Notes: generated by a model not told the origin, from the sequence alone. Shown: positions 1 through 12,357, counted from the stretch's first letter. The stretch is DNA of 64,000 bases from Sistotremastrum niveocremeum HHB9708 (GCA_001630475.1 KV419402.1:823691-887690); one strand, 5' to 3'. Numbers and translations are program-made.

Positions 1-2
1 AA

Positions 3-329
3 GGCAACGTTTCGTTCCATTCCGCCGAAGTCGTCATGTCAGGAACCTTCTTGGGAACTATCGATATGTCGATTAGCTCGGCCAACCAATCATGTATCGG
101 AGACGTGAGCGAGACAGAGGATGAAAAGCCAGATGTTTCAGAAGCCAAGAGCGACCCCTGCGACGGAAACGACGTCGATCAATTTTGCGATGCCGACTTG
201 GTCGAAGAGCGAAACGTGCACTCAGCGAAGGCTCTGAACGAAGACCCTCTCGCCAACGAACTCCATCCACATAACTTTTCTCTTGGCACGGCTGGGAATG
301 TTTTGCTAGTCTTGGGACGCCGTCGATAA
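3..329 (+). CDS. C-terminal end of an unidentified protein (5' truncated by window edge)
   Basis: An open frame runs from the left edge of the window to a TAA stop at 327-329, so only the last 108 residues or so are visible. The segment is rich in Asp, Glu and Ser, with no recognisable domain, membrane segment or signal, and looks like a disordered tail. It ends with three basic residues. The open frame upstream of the first ATG at 36 argues that this is the end of a longer gene rather than a short gene. It converges on the carrier-like gene at 727-2204. I cannot name the protein, and a chance open frame is possible. Confidence 0.35.
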   Translation, partial: GNVSFHSAEVVMSGTFLGTIDMSISSANQSCIGDVSETEDEKPDVSEAKSDPCDGNDVDQFCDADLVEERNVHSAKALNEDPLANELHPHNFSLGTAGNVLLVLGRRR

Positions 330-726
330 GATTCAATCCTCCCTTTTCGCGCCTTCGCCTATTTACTTTCGCCACTTTCATCCTTTATCATTGTGGTTTA
401 TCCGACGTTTAGCTACGACTTTACCAAACCCTGTGACGATTCGGTCATCTGCCTCTTGATCATTTATCTTGCTATTCCATTTTCCACCCGCATACACACA
501 CCCCACCCTCGTTTGGGCTTATCGTTTACCTCGTTTCTATCGTTTCTGGTCATAAGCATGTATATCACAACCCTAAATAACAAACTAGTACAGCTCGTTC
601 CAGTTAGATCTAGATCTATGAACAGCGAGATGCGTCATCGCAAGAAAGTGGGGGCCTCGACCTCGGTACGTCACGCGTCATTGCTTAGTCTTGTCATCCC
701 ACCTGATGCGACGAAAACGCGAAAGA
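330..726. other. Convergent intergenic region, no gene seen
   Basis: About 400 bases between two convergent gene ends. It is pyrimidine-rich on the + strand and probably holds the 3' untranslated regions of both. Open frames here have no recognisable product. Confidence 0.5.
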
Positions 727-2204
727 TCACAATTCCTGTCGTGAATACCGTGCTATGGGACGAGTTGGCTGTGTGACGTACAAGTCCATGAACAGTTTCC
801 ACAGGATAGAGAACATGAGCCCTTGCAAGCCGTTTGCCAATATACGGGTCTTCAAACCACGGCCGAAGAGCCCTTGGAGACCATCGACTGCAATGACCGC
901 ACGTGCAGCGTTCACTGCGAAAGAAATTGATCAGTGAATATGAAATGGGAAGGAGTGACAACATACTGTATGAGATCTTAGCCTCGTTGACTTGTCTGTA
1001 GGTCTTCACGACGCGCAATGAGTTCGAGATTGTGTCGGAGACGACTGATGCCGCAAAGCCAATGAAGGCTTGACGAAGGAGTTTTTGCGCGAGATTATGA
1101 GGGGGAGGAAGATTATCCGACAGGAAATTATATGTCCCGAACCAAGCTTCCTCAAGTGGTCAGCACAAGAATTGCATGGCATGTAAATCATAACACACGA
1201 TAATGTCCCACAAATGTGGCAAGGGCGGTTGCGATAGCACCATACCAGAGAGTGCCGATACCGTGTGCTTTTATCTGCGGGGAAGTCAGAGAACGTATCA
1301 TAGTATAGCCGGATCACGTACTCTGCGTTTCAAGATAGGCCATCCCTCGCGACCTTGAGTCTGGAGTGTCGTTTTAAGGGTATCAATAGGTGTAAGAATC
1401 ATCCGGAAACAGGCGGCTGCCACGCTGGCGAACACGGTCTTGATGAGAGACGGCAATTTCTTCATAAAGGAGTTCGATTGCAAGAGGGCGAGAATACCGG
1501 CGTTCGCAGCTGTGTCGCCGAATCTGCAAGACAAAGACGTTGAGGCACAGAAGTTGCAAAACTTGAAGCTCTTCGTACCTGGAAATGGGGCCCTGAAAGA
1601 TGGCGGCTCCGAGACCAGCGTAATATCTTGGAAATCCGCCGTCACGGTAGAGAGTTTTGATAGCCTCGGTAGTCGTAGTACCGTATCGATACTGATAGTT
1701 CATGACCGTTCGAAGGGGCTATGCGAATTATATGAGACCAGAGACTACGCGCAAGAACCGAGCTGTATACCATTAAAGTGAGGACCTGCAGCACCATTGC
1801 TAAATCCATTGAATCAGGCCAAAAAATCGTGTGATCAGGTCGTACTCACCTGCAGCACCACTCAGTCCACCACCCAAGGCGCTCTTCCAAGTCTTGTTCC
1901 AGTCGAACTCGACGTCATCGGCATCAATGAAGCCTTTGATGAAGATAACCAAAATGAAGATCCCAGCTGCCGTAAGAAGAGTATACCAGAATATACTCCA
2001 CCATGACCTCTTCTTCTCGACGGTAGTGAGAGGCTCTTCAGCAACGACAGGTGTTGACGAACCCGGTGCCTGATCAACCGCAATGAGGGTATCCTGAGAA
2101 TTGTAACTTGGCGGTCGCTCTGAGGGCGTCGCAACCTTCAACAAAGGCTCTCTCTCGTCGCTGGGAGGTGGTAGCGAGTCCGGCTTTGGCTGTTCTGTAG
2201 ACAT
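727..2204 (-). CDS. Mitochondrial carrier-like membrane protein
   Basis: Spliced - strand gene of about six exons, start codon at 2204, TGA at 727-729. The N-terminal exon (about 120 residues) is Pro/Ser-rich, then has a single hydrophobic segment near residues 70-95, followed by a Gly/Ala-rich turn. The later exons give a carrier-fold core: a stretch beginning LRTVMNYQYRYG, then GDTAANAG, then PIDTLKTTLQTQG, which matches the PxD/ExxK/RxxxQ signature of the mitochondrial carrier family, and near the end a conserved GLFGRGLKTRI stretch. One clear signature motif is seen rather than three, so this is probably one of the divergent fungal carrier-like proteins with an extra N-terminal extension. 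The substrate cannot be told from sequence. The start lies 67 bases from the LTO1 relic on the other strand. Confidence 0.75.
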
Positions 2205-2270
2205 GATCGTCGTGAGCCTGCGATAGGGACACGCATGGCGTCTTTGGCGGACACGGTCGAGGAATCGCAA

Positions 2271-2703
2271 CGGATCGGCGTCGGCATCGTCGGACCCTCA
2301 ACTTTTCTTAGCTAGCGAAATTGCTCAAAATATTCAAACTGGTGAACTGATGAACATCATTCCCGATTTTACGGTGTTGGATATAAGGAGGGCGTTGGTC
2401 ATGATCGGATACATGGCCTCATAGAAAGACGAGCTCTTAAGCGCGAAAAAGCGCTCGAGATATATATATTGGGAAGAAATTGGACAAACTGGCAGGGAAT
2501 CAAGCAGGGAATATTAATTCGGAATGGACAATTTTTGGAAAGCAATGAATCAGAACGTGCCAAACGAGCGCGAACGGTACGATAGGCCACCCTGAAAGCG
2601 CCGTCCCACATCATCGACGATAACATTGTTTCCGTTCTCAATGGTCCAGTGCATGCAATATAGCTATTTCATCTCGTATCTCGATTTCCAGGATATAGTG
2701 GAG
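2271..2703 (+). pseudogene. LTO1: Decayed partial duplicate of LTO1
   Basis: This stretch aligns by eye with 5204-5670, which is the leader and first two-thirds of the intact LTO1 gene. Shared blocks include the leader around 2271-2297, the HGR(I)HGLIE-coding block near 2398-2420 (intact copy 5410-5440), and the block coding YFISYLDFQD near 2660-2695. The copy has lost the start codon and most of exon 1, the first intron's acceptor AG (now CCCG), and the second intron's acceptor, and it has an in-frame stop (TAG near 2425) and an insertion of about 35 bases. The 3' third of the gene is absent. It cannot encode a working LTO1 protein. Confidence 0.8.
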
Positions 2704-2879
2704 GGTTCGCGGATCGGGACGTCTAACACCATCGATAACGGGCTAAAAATTGGACCGAGACAAGGAACAATTTTCGCAGCAAATCGACCTAGGAGATATG
2801 CGTCTACGACCAAGAAAAACAGGATGCAAGGATTCCAGGAGAAAAGACGACGAGATAAGGGCAACGCAAGGAAAAGACT
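2704..2879. other. Spacer between LTO1 relic and peptidase gene
   Basis: Short spacer with no similarity to the intact LTO1 3' region. An open frame on + continues out of the relic but has no recognisable product. Confidence 0.4.
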
Positions 2880-5120
2880 TCAAAATTTAGGAATCAAATC
2901 GGCGCTGTCGAAATCAGCGTGCGGGTAGTGTTCCTTGATGAGATTGACAACGTAGTGACCCGGGGTTCCAAAGGTGACGTGGTTGGATATGCCCCTTGGC
3001 ATGCCGGAATGCAATTGGGCAACGAGCTTTCCTTCAGCGTTGAAGATTGCAGCACCAGAGTCGCCTTTTCCGGAAAAGTCGCCATGCTTCTTGGTAAAGT
3101 TGAATACTGCGATCTCCCAGGAATAACGCCTAGACTTGTCACACGTAAAAGCCTCCAACTCTGAGACGCGGCCGAAGGTGAGGTCGGTCGACTGCCCTGC
3201 CTTCGCAACGATGAAGCCGGCTTTGCCATTTTCGTCCAAAATATACGGGTTGGCCAGGCCAGCCTCGTCAACGTATCCCGACAACCTGAAGAGATGGTCG
3301 TCCGGATACTCGAAGGAGGACGGGCTGGTGACGTTGGGGGAGAAGAACGAGGTGATATCCTCGCGGGTGTACTTGCCGGCTGAAGATAGACGGTACCATT
3401 AGACGAAGTAAGGGAATGCATTCAGAACATACCGAGATAGACAGCGTTTCCTTGAAAATTCTCCTTGAATTTGGTTTCGTCGAGTGCGATGACGCCCAGG
3501 TCCCCAGTGTAGCGGCGGTTGTCGAGATCGCTGACAATTTTTGGAGCCCAATCGACGTACCCGATGATACGCTGATAAGCGTCGCTCCAAGTAGAGGTGA
3601 GGAGCAGGAGGAAGTGGCTCAGTTTGACAATATCCCTCTCGACTCGCTTCAAATCCTGCTGCTTCCTCTCCTTATCCTCCTCATCTGCTGCCATCTCTTC
3701 GTCGTCTTCGGATGTCAACTTCGCACTCATTTTCGAAAGCTGCTTGGAGAAGAGAGTCACGTCACCGAGCTTTGTGGCAATCAATGCACGGGCCTCATTG
3801 ATGACCTGCTGGAACCGACTGCTGCCACAGTTACGAATGAACTTTTGAGGAGCGCCCGGGCGATTGCTGGAATCGTAGTCTTTGCCGGTGTTGGAGGATA
3901 TGACGTGCTTGTTCGTAATGCACATGAGCCTCTCACTCTTGTTACCACGCCGGTCCCTTCCCTCGTGGAAATACAGACCGACCGAACCTTGCACTCCGCT
4001 GTCCACCAACGCGTCCGCAGCGAGAGGAACGCCCAAAACAGCCGTCAGAGCTCGGCGAATGTAGTGGGTGGGGTCTGTGTCGCCGACCACGCGCATCAGT
4101 GGAGGTGGACCGCCGAGGGGCTCGACTGTGCCTTCAATCCAATGGATGACTGCGTCCTGAATGTCATGATTGGCGAGGATGGAGAGGATGTCGGCGTTGA
4201 CATCGCGACAGGAGGTTTCCTTGGTAGTGTTGGGATGGACAGAGATCCAGAGCACGATGTAGTCGTCTAAGACAGCCCTGCCGTCCTCGTCAGGCGTGGA
4301 GAAGCGGACAGGCAGCATCGTAGAGACACAAATGCCACGACTCGGATCCTTAAGAAGCTCGATGATCTCAGGAGCAACCGTCTCCTTCCAAAGGTTGTTC
4401 TTCAAGATCGGATGGTTCGCCGAATGAGCAGCCTTCTCCGGGATGACAGAGAACCTCTCTCGAGGAATGACGAAGGGATGCTGGAGGAGGTCGGAACGGT
4501 GAAGGAGAATTGGATGGTCCTCAGAGACTCCGGTATAGAAGTGAACGCGTTCAAAGGGCGAGACGAGGTCCGGCTCGACAGCTGTGGTTTCGCAGGTATT
4601 GGATGCGATGGTGACTCCATTGGATGGGGGTGAGGTTGTCAGGGTGGAAGTACCAGGGTGGAACCTTTTGTGAGCGTCGAGGCATTGGAGTTGGAAGACG
4701 GTCAGCCCTGAAGCCGTAGTCAGCCGGTGGGTTGTGTATAGAATGTCAACGAAGATATTCACATTTGAACTGCTCAGGGTCAATTTTGACTACTTCGATC
4801 AGGTTGATTGCCTCCTGGATAGCATCTAAAGATATGACGATAAGTGGAAGATGAACGTCCGAAGGGAGAAGCACTTACCAGGGCCGAGGAATTTCAAAGC
4901 TTCCAGTTCCACGTCCGATAGATGAATGACTGGAGCTCATGAGTGGACCAAAGGAGGAGGTATACGGCTGCAGCACTCACTCTTTTCGGCATCCAATATT
5001 TGAGAAGGCTTTTGTTAGAAGCAAAGTTGAAAGAGGTCTCAGGTGCATGTAAGACTTAGGACTTTCACAACGCACCTTCCGCCCCTGTTGGTGGTTGTCC
5101 ATGACAGGCCCCGATTGCAT
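2880..5120 (-). CDS. Trypsin-fold serine peptidase-like protein, cytosolic type
   Basis: Spliced - strand gene with an ATG at 5120 and TGA at 2880-2882; four short 5' exons join in frame to a long exon (about 4750-3422) and a final exon (about 3380-2880). The protein is about 650 residues with no signal peptide. A chymotrypsin-like triad can be read: His in CITNKHVI, Asp in YTGDLGVIAL, and Ser in GKGDSGAAIF, the last being the classical GDSG motif. Between His and Asp there is a charged, probably coiled-coil insertion rich in Asp, Glu, Lys and Gln (around DDEEMAADEEDKERKQQD). The N-terminal 250 residues resemble no domain I can name. Related uncharacterised proteins are common in mushroom genomes. 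Function unknown; intracellular protease or self-processing factor are possibilities. Its promoter is shared with LTO1 (162 bp between start codons). Confidence 0.75.
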
Positions 5121-5282
5121 TAGATAGATTTTAAGTTAGAATAAATAGTACGCAGAATTGATCCAGATTTTGCCTCAAGCTTGCAAAGTCATGGTAGTGA
5201 ACAGGATCGGCGTCGGCATCATCGGACCCTTACAGTACTTTTCTTAGCCGTCGCGTCGAAATTTCTCAAAACACTCAAAGCG

Positions 5283-5946
5283 ATGGATTACGACCTTGAC
5301 GAAATCGTCAACCTTGAACAGAGGTTGGAAATATCGTCTCAACGTCTACCTATAACTGAATAGCATTCTAGATTCTACGATGCTGGACACAAGGACGGCT
5401 TTGCTCATGGTCGGATACATGGACTTATCGAAGGTCGAGCTCTTGGACGTGAAAAAGGCTTCGAGCTCTGGGAGGAGATTGGATACTATGAAGGGACAGC
5501 CAACTTCTGGAAAACAGTCAAACAGAGCTCGTCCAACGACCGCGAAAGGTACGATATCTCCTGAACAAGACGTGCCACCTCATCAGCGACTAAATTGTTT
5601 CTGTAGTCGAGCTCTAGTCCATGCAAACCAACTACTTCATCTCATATCTCGATTTCCAAGACATAATCCTACCCCCTCTGAAGAGCCTTTATCCGACGGC
5701 GAAAGCAGCCAAGACTCTGCCCTCGATATCTCAAAGTCATTAGCCCAAATCCGTTCTCGTTACCGCGCGATGTGTGCGTCTCTAGGGGTGAAGCCCCGCC
5801 TCCTCTCAACAGACAAAGTCGAGCCCGATCAGTCGAGCTCATCTATCGACGCGCCCGATCTCGCGGTAAAGACGACCGCGGATCCCGTATGGAGAGTGGA
5901 TCAGCCCGCGAAGAAACCTCCGAACATTGGATCGATGAGCTTCTAA
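5283..5946 (+). CDS. LTO1: LTO1/ORAOV1 homologue, Fe-S cluster delivery adaptor
   Basis: Three exons (5283-5323, 5372-5548, 5607-5946) sum to 558 bases, 185 residues. Residues about 14-50 carry the repeated Gly-x3 pattern of the Yae1/Lto1 family (AGHKDGFAHGRIHGLIEGRA, then ALGREKGFELWEEIGYYEG). The middle has a conserved HANQLLHLISRFP helix and, near residue 120, a SLAQIRSRYRAMCASLGVKP segment typical of the family C-terminus. In yeast, Lto1 with Yae1 links the cytosolic Fe-S targeting complex to the ABC protein Rli1 for ribosome function; I infer the same role. The extreme C-terminus is FGSMSF-like rather than the usual Trp-ending targeting tail, so the last residues deserve care. Intron 1 has a CTAACTGAA-like branch site. 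A decayed partial copy lies at 2271-2703. Confidence 0.85.
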
Positions 5947-6140
5947 CATCCATACCAGGCACGAATTTCGCTCTTGTCCGAACATGCAAGTAAGTTATAA
6001 ACTAGTTGTTCATTCCGTTCCAAAATCGTACATATGCCTACAATGAATTCCACAAACTGATGTCCAATTGCCTGCAGAGCAGCAATCAATTATGCAAGAA
6101 AAGAAGCTTCATTTGGGACCGCGAGGTCTGTTGGCTGCGT

Positions 6141-8932
6141 TCAATTACAGCAAGAACCCGGTTCAACCGCATTATGAGTATGTCCATTTACGCCATTGAT
6201 ACCGTTCACACCGTTAACGTGATCTGCGAAGGCAGCGCTGCTGTGCACGTCGAGTGCTGAAGGAACATCAAGCGACGGATTTTCCTTGAAAAATCCGATT
6301 GGTCTGAGGTTAAAGCGCATATGCTCAACGGGCATTCTGTCAGAGATTCTACATTAGCGACGGAGACATCTCCAGATATAGAGAGGAACTTACACAGGCC
6401 AATCCTCAGGTCTTGGAATATGATTAACACCTTTCGCACGACGATTAGCACCGTATGGCCATCGGTCGAATAATTTGCCTTACCTATCGTCAAGAACAGC
6501 ACGATGTCTTCGTCCGCGATGCTGCCTTCGTCCTTCACCCAGTATCCAACCGAATCTTCCGGCGCATCCTTAGTCTGCGGTACACATCTTCCAGAAGGAT
6601 ACATTCGACTTCTGCCGCCCTCTTCCTTCTCCTTAACGACCCACAAGGCTTTGGTAGCAAAAGAAGCTCTTCTCGCCGCCCAGCTGTCCGGCTTACCGAG
6701 CAGAGGTTGCATGACGCCCTTGATGTGACCGAGCGTGTATCCCACAGGTCTGCCCGACGAGTAGTGCTTTCTTGCAGGGTTGATGATAGTCCACCGGCGA
6801 TCAGCCTCCGCATCAAATAATCTAGCGCCATCCTTTGCGCTCTTGAGAACAGTCTCTTTAGCATAGAATGCGTTCCCAGCAAAATTCTCCGCGGAACCCG
6901 TGGGCGCATCCACGGCGACGATGTCGCTTTCTAGAACTGAATTTGAGAGCCCATCAATCATGGGATCGATACGCATGGAGAAGATATGCTGATGATTCTG
7001 CGCGTTGATGCGAGGTGCGACTTGTGTGCCGAACGGAGCCCCGCTCTCATTTTCAGCTAGGAGGTATACGTTGAGGATACCTGTCAGACGAATCTCGAGT
7101 TCAATCGTGCCATCTTGGTAGAAATGGTAATAGAAGCAATATTCGTAATTTGCCACGGTGCAAATCATGCTGATGACGAGGCGCCGGGAACGAACAGAGT
7201 GCACACGGCCTCCCGGGCGGAAATCGGTGTGTTTCCACAAGAGACCGGCGTCTTCCTCATGGATGCAAATCGCGTTCTTCACTTTGATAGCGGTACCATC
7301 GTGGCCGATATACGAGCCCGGCTATCAAAAATTTCGGAGAAGATTAGAATAAGGTTCACGGCGGGCGCAAGAAGCGATAAACAAACGACTCACTAGATAG
7401 TGGATCTTGCCAAGGCAGTCACACCCTAATGACAGCTCATTGGCTTGTGTGCCCATTCCGTATTCACCCCTGGATACCGAAGTGAGCAAATTTCGCTATG
7501 ACGCGAATTGCTTTGACTTACACGTCGAAGGCGAATTTGCGAGGATGAGGGTGTTCGGGAGCTGCGTACGGCACGACCATCTCTACCAGGGATAAACGAT
7601 ACAAGATTGGCCGAATTTCGCCTTGGTCATTATACGTAACAGTCGACAGCGCAATTCCCTCTCTGTGACTAAAAGCTGAACATCGAACATCATCAGGCCT
7701 TCACGCCGTGGGAGGCAACGAAGAAAGTAACTCACCGACATGAAGTTTCCAATTCTGCCATTCGAGCTCGTTTCCGTTCATCGTAAATCCGACGCCATCA
7801 GGTTGAACTACATGCAACGGCTTTACAGGAGGTCTGATGCTCTTCTTGTACCCGGGTCTTTGAGCTAGAAGATCGGGAAGGAAATCGTGGTGCTCCAGGG
7901 GAGGCGGTATGCGCTCTCGTCCACTGGCTTTCAATGCATCTTCATCAAGAGCAGGCCAAGCTGTCGAATGAGCAGAGAGTGTATTCGACGAAGACACACG
8001 ATGCGCGGGGAAGTCGATATGAATGACTTGCATCTTATTCGAGTCGATAACGGGAATGAAATCCTAAGCCGAAGTCAGCCTCCTTCTATCGTATCCAAAT
8101 AGGACTGACGTACCAGAGGATGCGCATAAAGATTCTCATCCTTTCCATATCTCGCGAACAGGAGACATTGTTGTAACCTGACACTTTCCGGGAATCGTCC
8201 CTCGAATCCAATACTCCAGCCGTCGGCATGGAGCTGCTCGGGGGTAACACCTGTAAAATGCGAGAATGTAAGCACGGAGCGCCTGGGAATTGGGGTGGAG
8301 TTGGCATGTGAAATGAAGGGGTAGACTTACCGACTGCAGCAGCTAACTCAATGACCTTTGGATCCTTGCGAATCGTTTCTTCTGCGAGAATGAGTTCTTG
8401 GACTGTGATTTGGGGTTGGACGCCAACGGGGAGCTTCTCGAGCGAATCGACTGTCCAACCCTCCGAAGTGAGAGTTGTGAAGCAATTCCAAGCATCGCTG
8501 GGATTGGAGATAAGTTTCGAGATTAGAGGCGAACGTGGAAATGGCGTACCCGGTAACTAAATCGATGAACTGTGTTCACAGGGAGGCTTTCAGTGCTTCG
8601 TTAGAGCTTCGAGATGAATGAGACATACGTCCAGTTCAGCTCTTCTCGCGATAGATCCTGGCGCGGGCTCGGGTTTCTGTCCCGGAGCGATTGGAATCCC
8701 GAGGAAAGCAAGGACTTGTTTCTTGGGAGCTGGAGCAAGATTGCAAGTCATGAATTTAATGAGCTTGATATCTGTCTCCTTGGCCGTATAATGCTTGATA
8801 GCAAGCGAGATATCAGACATCTATGTGTTTTCCATGCCATTAGCATTGTCCTGCTGCTCGATCTATGCGCAAGGAACGTACCTCTTCTGGAGTTATAGGA
8901 TCCAGAGGATGAGAAGTAGCAGTTGGCTTCAT
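6141..8932 (-). CDS. Copper-containing primary amine oxidase
   Basis: Spliced - strand gene of about ten or more exons, ATG at 8932, TGA at 6141-6143, roughly 700 residues. The cofactor motif TVANYEY is present, where the Tyr after Asn is converted to topaquinone. Copper ligands are visible as the HQH pair in NHQHIFSMRID and the third His in MPVEHMRF. The C-terminal exons splice to LTIG, then VNHIPRPEDWPVMPVEH, a family hallmark. The enzyme oxidises primary amines to aldehydes with release of ammonia and hydrogen peroxide, so it can supply nitrogen. No signal peptide is evident; a peroxisomal or cytosolic site is likely, but no SKL-type end is present. The tail ends in an Asn/Gly repeat (NGVNGINGVNG) and a CCN terminus. 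It converges on LTO1. Confidence 0.93.
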
Positions 8933-11900
8933 GATTGACGACTTTGGAGGCTTGGAGGAGGAGGGTGGATGGTGAGAACGAAGGAGAAGAGAGCGAGATA
9001 AGTATTTAGCGATTGGCCTATTGGTTTATATGGAGGCACAATCATTAGGAGAGCGAACGCTCCCGCGATTCCGAACCTCGAGGCCTTCCGGGCGCTTCAC
9101 GGGCGTAAGAAGAAAATGAGATAAGATAAAGGAGATCATGTGACGTCTATTTTCGCGGGTCCTTTTTCTTATTCGCGTCAATTTCTTTTCGAGGGTTCAA
9201 TAACGCGCGTTGAAGAAAAGAAAAAAGAAAAAACGAACGTGCTCAACAGCCTCGATCTCGACTCTGGCAGGGACATCGATCCAAATTCGTCTTGGCCAAA
9301 AGCTTAATGATGGACGCAAGGTTGGAAATGTTCTATCACCGAGTAGAACGTCCTCGGCAGTCTTGAGCCCTCTCTAGCCAAGCTCGAGGCTATGCATGCA
9401 GCTCTACATCCCTCGCGTCTCAAAAGCCTCAACCTCCGCAGACCTCCGCAAAGCTAAGGATCCAGTAGGATGACAACGCGTATTGAGCACAAGGCAAGCT
9501 TCTCGATTCAGAACATCGTCCTAGCGGGACCGGACTCAGACGCGGGGAGACGCAACGGATGCAACGGATGCTGTGCGGAATCGTGAACGTAACGCTTACC
9601 ATATCATAACCATAATCATCCTATCGGCCTCGTTTCGTTTCAGTTGACTCGACTGCATTGGAAGGAAGGACAAATGGAGTCATTGATTATGATAGGATCA
9701 GCATGCCCTGGCTGGGGTATAAGGGGTGAGAATTGCGGTTACGGTTTGTGGGTTTGTTAGGTTTCGTTTGGTGACTTACTATTTCCCTAAGGTCTTCAGA
9801 AATGCCTTTCGAGGTGGATATAGGCGTGAATGCGGACTAGTCCGACTGACTCGCTATCAATCTTGGGTCTTGAAATTGGACGGCACGGGTATCGTCACCG
9901 AATTCTGGAAATAGGTTTGACGGGTTGTCTGCTCTGCTTGCTTCGCATCTCTTTCACTCGACATACAGTGTGAATCCGAACTTGAAGCTCATGCCATCTC
10001 ATGCCATCTGATATTCCGTTGAGCCTGCCCCACATTCATAGCCCGAAGTGCCAGTGCCTTGAGACATGAAATACTACTCTGACGACCTTTCCCCTTGAGA
10101 TTGATTGCGGCCTGATCGTGACGCAAGTAGTTCTTCTCCCCCTCCCTGAGGCAACCACAGAAGGAGATTCCATGTGTCTCGGGTTCTTGCTGGGGTTTGC
10201 TGCCAGGGCCCAGGGACGCTCCTGATCCTCTGATCCACTGGTCAACCATCAACACAGGCCGTTTAACGCTCTTCGCACTTGTCCGATGTCATCTTCTATC
10301 TGTCCTAACCTGTTCTCTTTCCATTCCTATTCCTTCATGTCTTCTTCGTGTCTTCTGATCATTCGGGCTTGGGCTTGGACTTGCTCTGATGTCAACGAGC
10401 AGATAGACGATGGTAGATGACACCAAGTCATTCGCGGACGACTTATGTACATAACGAGCAAGCCTCGTGTTCGTACTTGCCTTGCCTTGATTGAATCGTA
10501 CAGATCCTGTCCTATCCTTGGCCCTCTGGAGCTTCCAGTGCTTCGGAATTAGAGCGATCGCAGAGGGATGCATCGATGGGAGCTTGACTCTGTTCATCCC
10601 CGCAGGTCGCCGCAGCGTCCGACAGTCTGAATGATATTGCGGTATGGCCATTCCCAGCCTGTCCCACAGGCACTTTCCGAGTTCCAGTCCTCTTGTCAAC
10701 TTAACGTTACTGAACACTCGTTCTAATTAACGTAGTAGGAGACTTAAGCATGGTACATAAGGTCGGCATGTATGAAACGAATGTCGCACATGGATATGAA
10801 AATCAGGGACATTATGGGTAATAGAGATCGAGGTCCGGGCGTGTTCTATGTAACGGTAACGGTTATAATTACACCAAGCAAGCAAGTGCGCTCAACACGG
10901 ATGTCAGCCGGATGAGTAGTACATCCATGCCAATACTAACACAAGTACAAGCAAAGATCAGGGGAAATCTACTCCGAAAGGCTCACCGGCGGTCGATCGT
11001 CGTCATGCCGAGAACAGCACAAGGAACATGATTACTCCTGTTGACGGTCAAGATGGAGGAGCGACGGCCGGGCGAGTTAGAGGGTGCTTGAGGCGTTGAG
11101 TGCGAGGTGAAACGGTGTTGGGGGACGAAATGAGGGCGCGACCCGCCGGATGATCGAGCGGACTCGGACAAGACGGACTACGGAGGTCGGAGGTCGGAGT
11201 CGGGATCGGAAGGGTGATCGAGCCGGTATATCCGTTAAGCCGAGATCCAAATTTGAGTGACAGTGACACGTAGACAGCCAAGTAGACTTTCCATAGATTA
11301 GTATTCAAAGTGAAACACAGGTACCTTTTACTCGTAACCTGGAGTAATTAGAGTCTCGACAAGAGTACTAGTGTAGCGGGGGTCGTAACGAATCAACGAT
11401 CATGATCAAAAAGAGCCGATATTTGTTCGGTTGTTTGGTTGGCAATGCTTTGTGGACCGGAGAACAGAACGCATCTGAGATAGAGATCTCACGGTCCAAT
11501 AGTCGTACTATGTAGCATCGGGCAACGAAATCCAAACTCATACGAACTCAGACGAACTCGGCATAATGGCACATGGCTCAATTATCGATACCTGTGTGAC
11601 AGGAGCCAGTAGCCAGGAGCCTGAGCGCCCTTACGGTAAGCTTGGAATTGGAATGGGACTGTGCACTGCAGGAACCTTGTGCCGGCGCTCCTCTGGGAGT
11701 CGGGCAAGACGGGTAACGCCCCTTTTGGGAGACAAGAACTCCGGCAGGTAGCCTGTGTTGCCGGGAGTTAGGAGGAGGGCGGCGGGCGGCGTGCTGGAGC
11801 GGTGACACTGGGCGAGCTGAGCCTGAGGTTGAGGTGAGGATGTCGGACCAATGATTTGCGGTGGATACTGTAACGAGGAAATTATTATGCCGGGCGGTTG

Positions 11901-12185
11901 TCGGGTTCTCTTCGTCATTCCCGTAACTTTCGAATATCTTTACGATTTTCCTCTGGGATGATAGAGAAAGATACAAGTTGAGAGAATACGTCTAGGATGA
12001 GTCCATCGAGTGTTCATGAGAGAGCCTCCCACATTGCTGGCAGAGCGTCTCAGCGTCAGAGTGTTTGGTCGGTTCAGCCGAGTTCGGACGGGATTCTTGA
12101 TTCTTGAAATTGATATTTGGTTTTGTTTATTCTGGCAGGGATAAGTCCCGGTACCGATCCCGTGGCGTCGACACATCTGATTCGT
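8933..12185. other. Long divergent intergenic region
   Basis: About 3.2 kb between the divergent amine oxidase and zinc-finger genes. No open frame here looks like a protein. I noticed only small direct repeats: a 9-base unit near 9550-9570, ATGCCATCTC-type doublets near 9990-10010, GGTAACGGTT near 10855, and GGAGGTC near 11180. It probably holds both promoters; I see no transposon ends, tRNA or other RNA gene. Confidence 0.4.
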
Positions 12186-12357
12186 CCCTCTTCTATATAT
12201 TCCCTCGAACCTCGCCTCCTCTTCTCGCCAACGCCAACGCCAACCCTCCCCAACCTCTCCACCCGACCTCCTCCCCCTCCTCAGCGCACCACCACTCCTA
12301 CTACCACTCCTACTACCCACTCCCACTACCCACCCGTCCACTAATATCGACGAAAAA
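12186..12357 (+). promoter_or_regulatory. Pyrimidine-rich leader/core promoter of the zinc-finger gene
   Basis: A TATATATTCC element near 12195 is followed by about 150 bases that are almost free of G on the + strand, rich in CT and ACC repeats, ending in an A-tract just before the ATG at 12358. CT-rich tracts ahead of the start are common in strongly expressed fungal genes. Transcription start position is inferred. Confidence 0.45.

Noticed and set aside
3416-4270. 285-codon open frame on + over the peptidase gene
   Set aside because: It is antisense to the exon that codes for the His-Asp part of the peptidase, which has clear motifs; the + frame has none.
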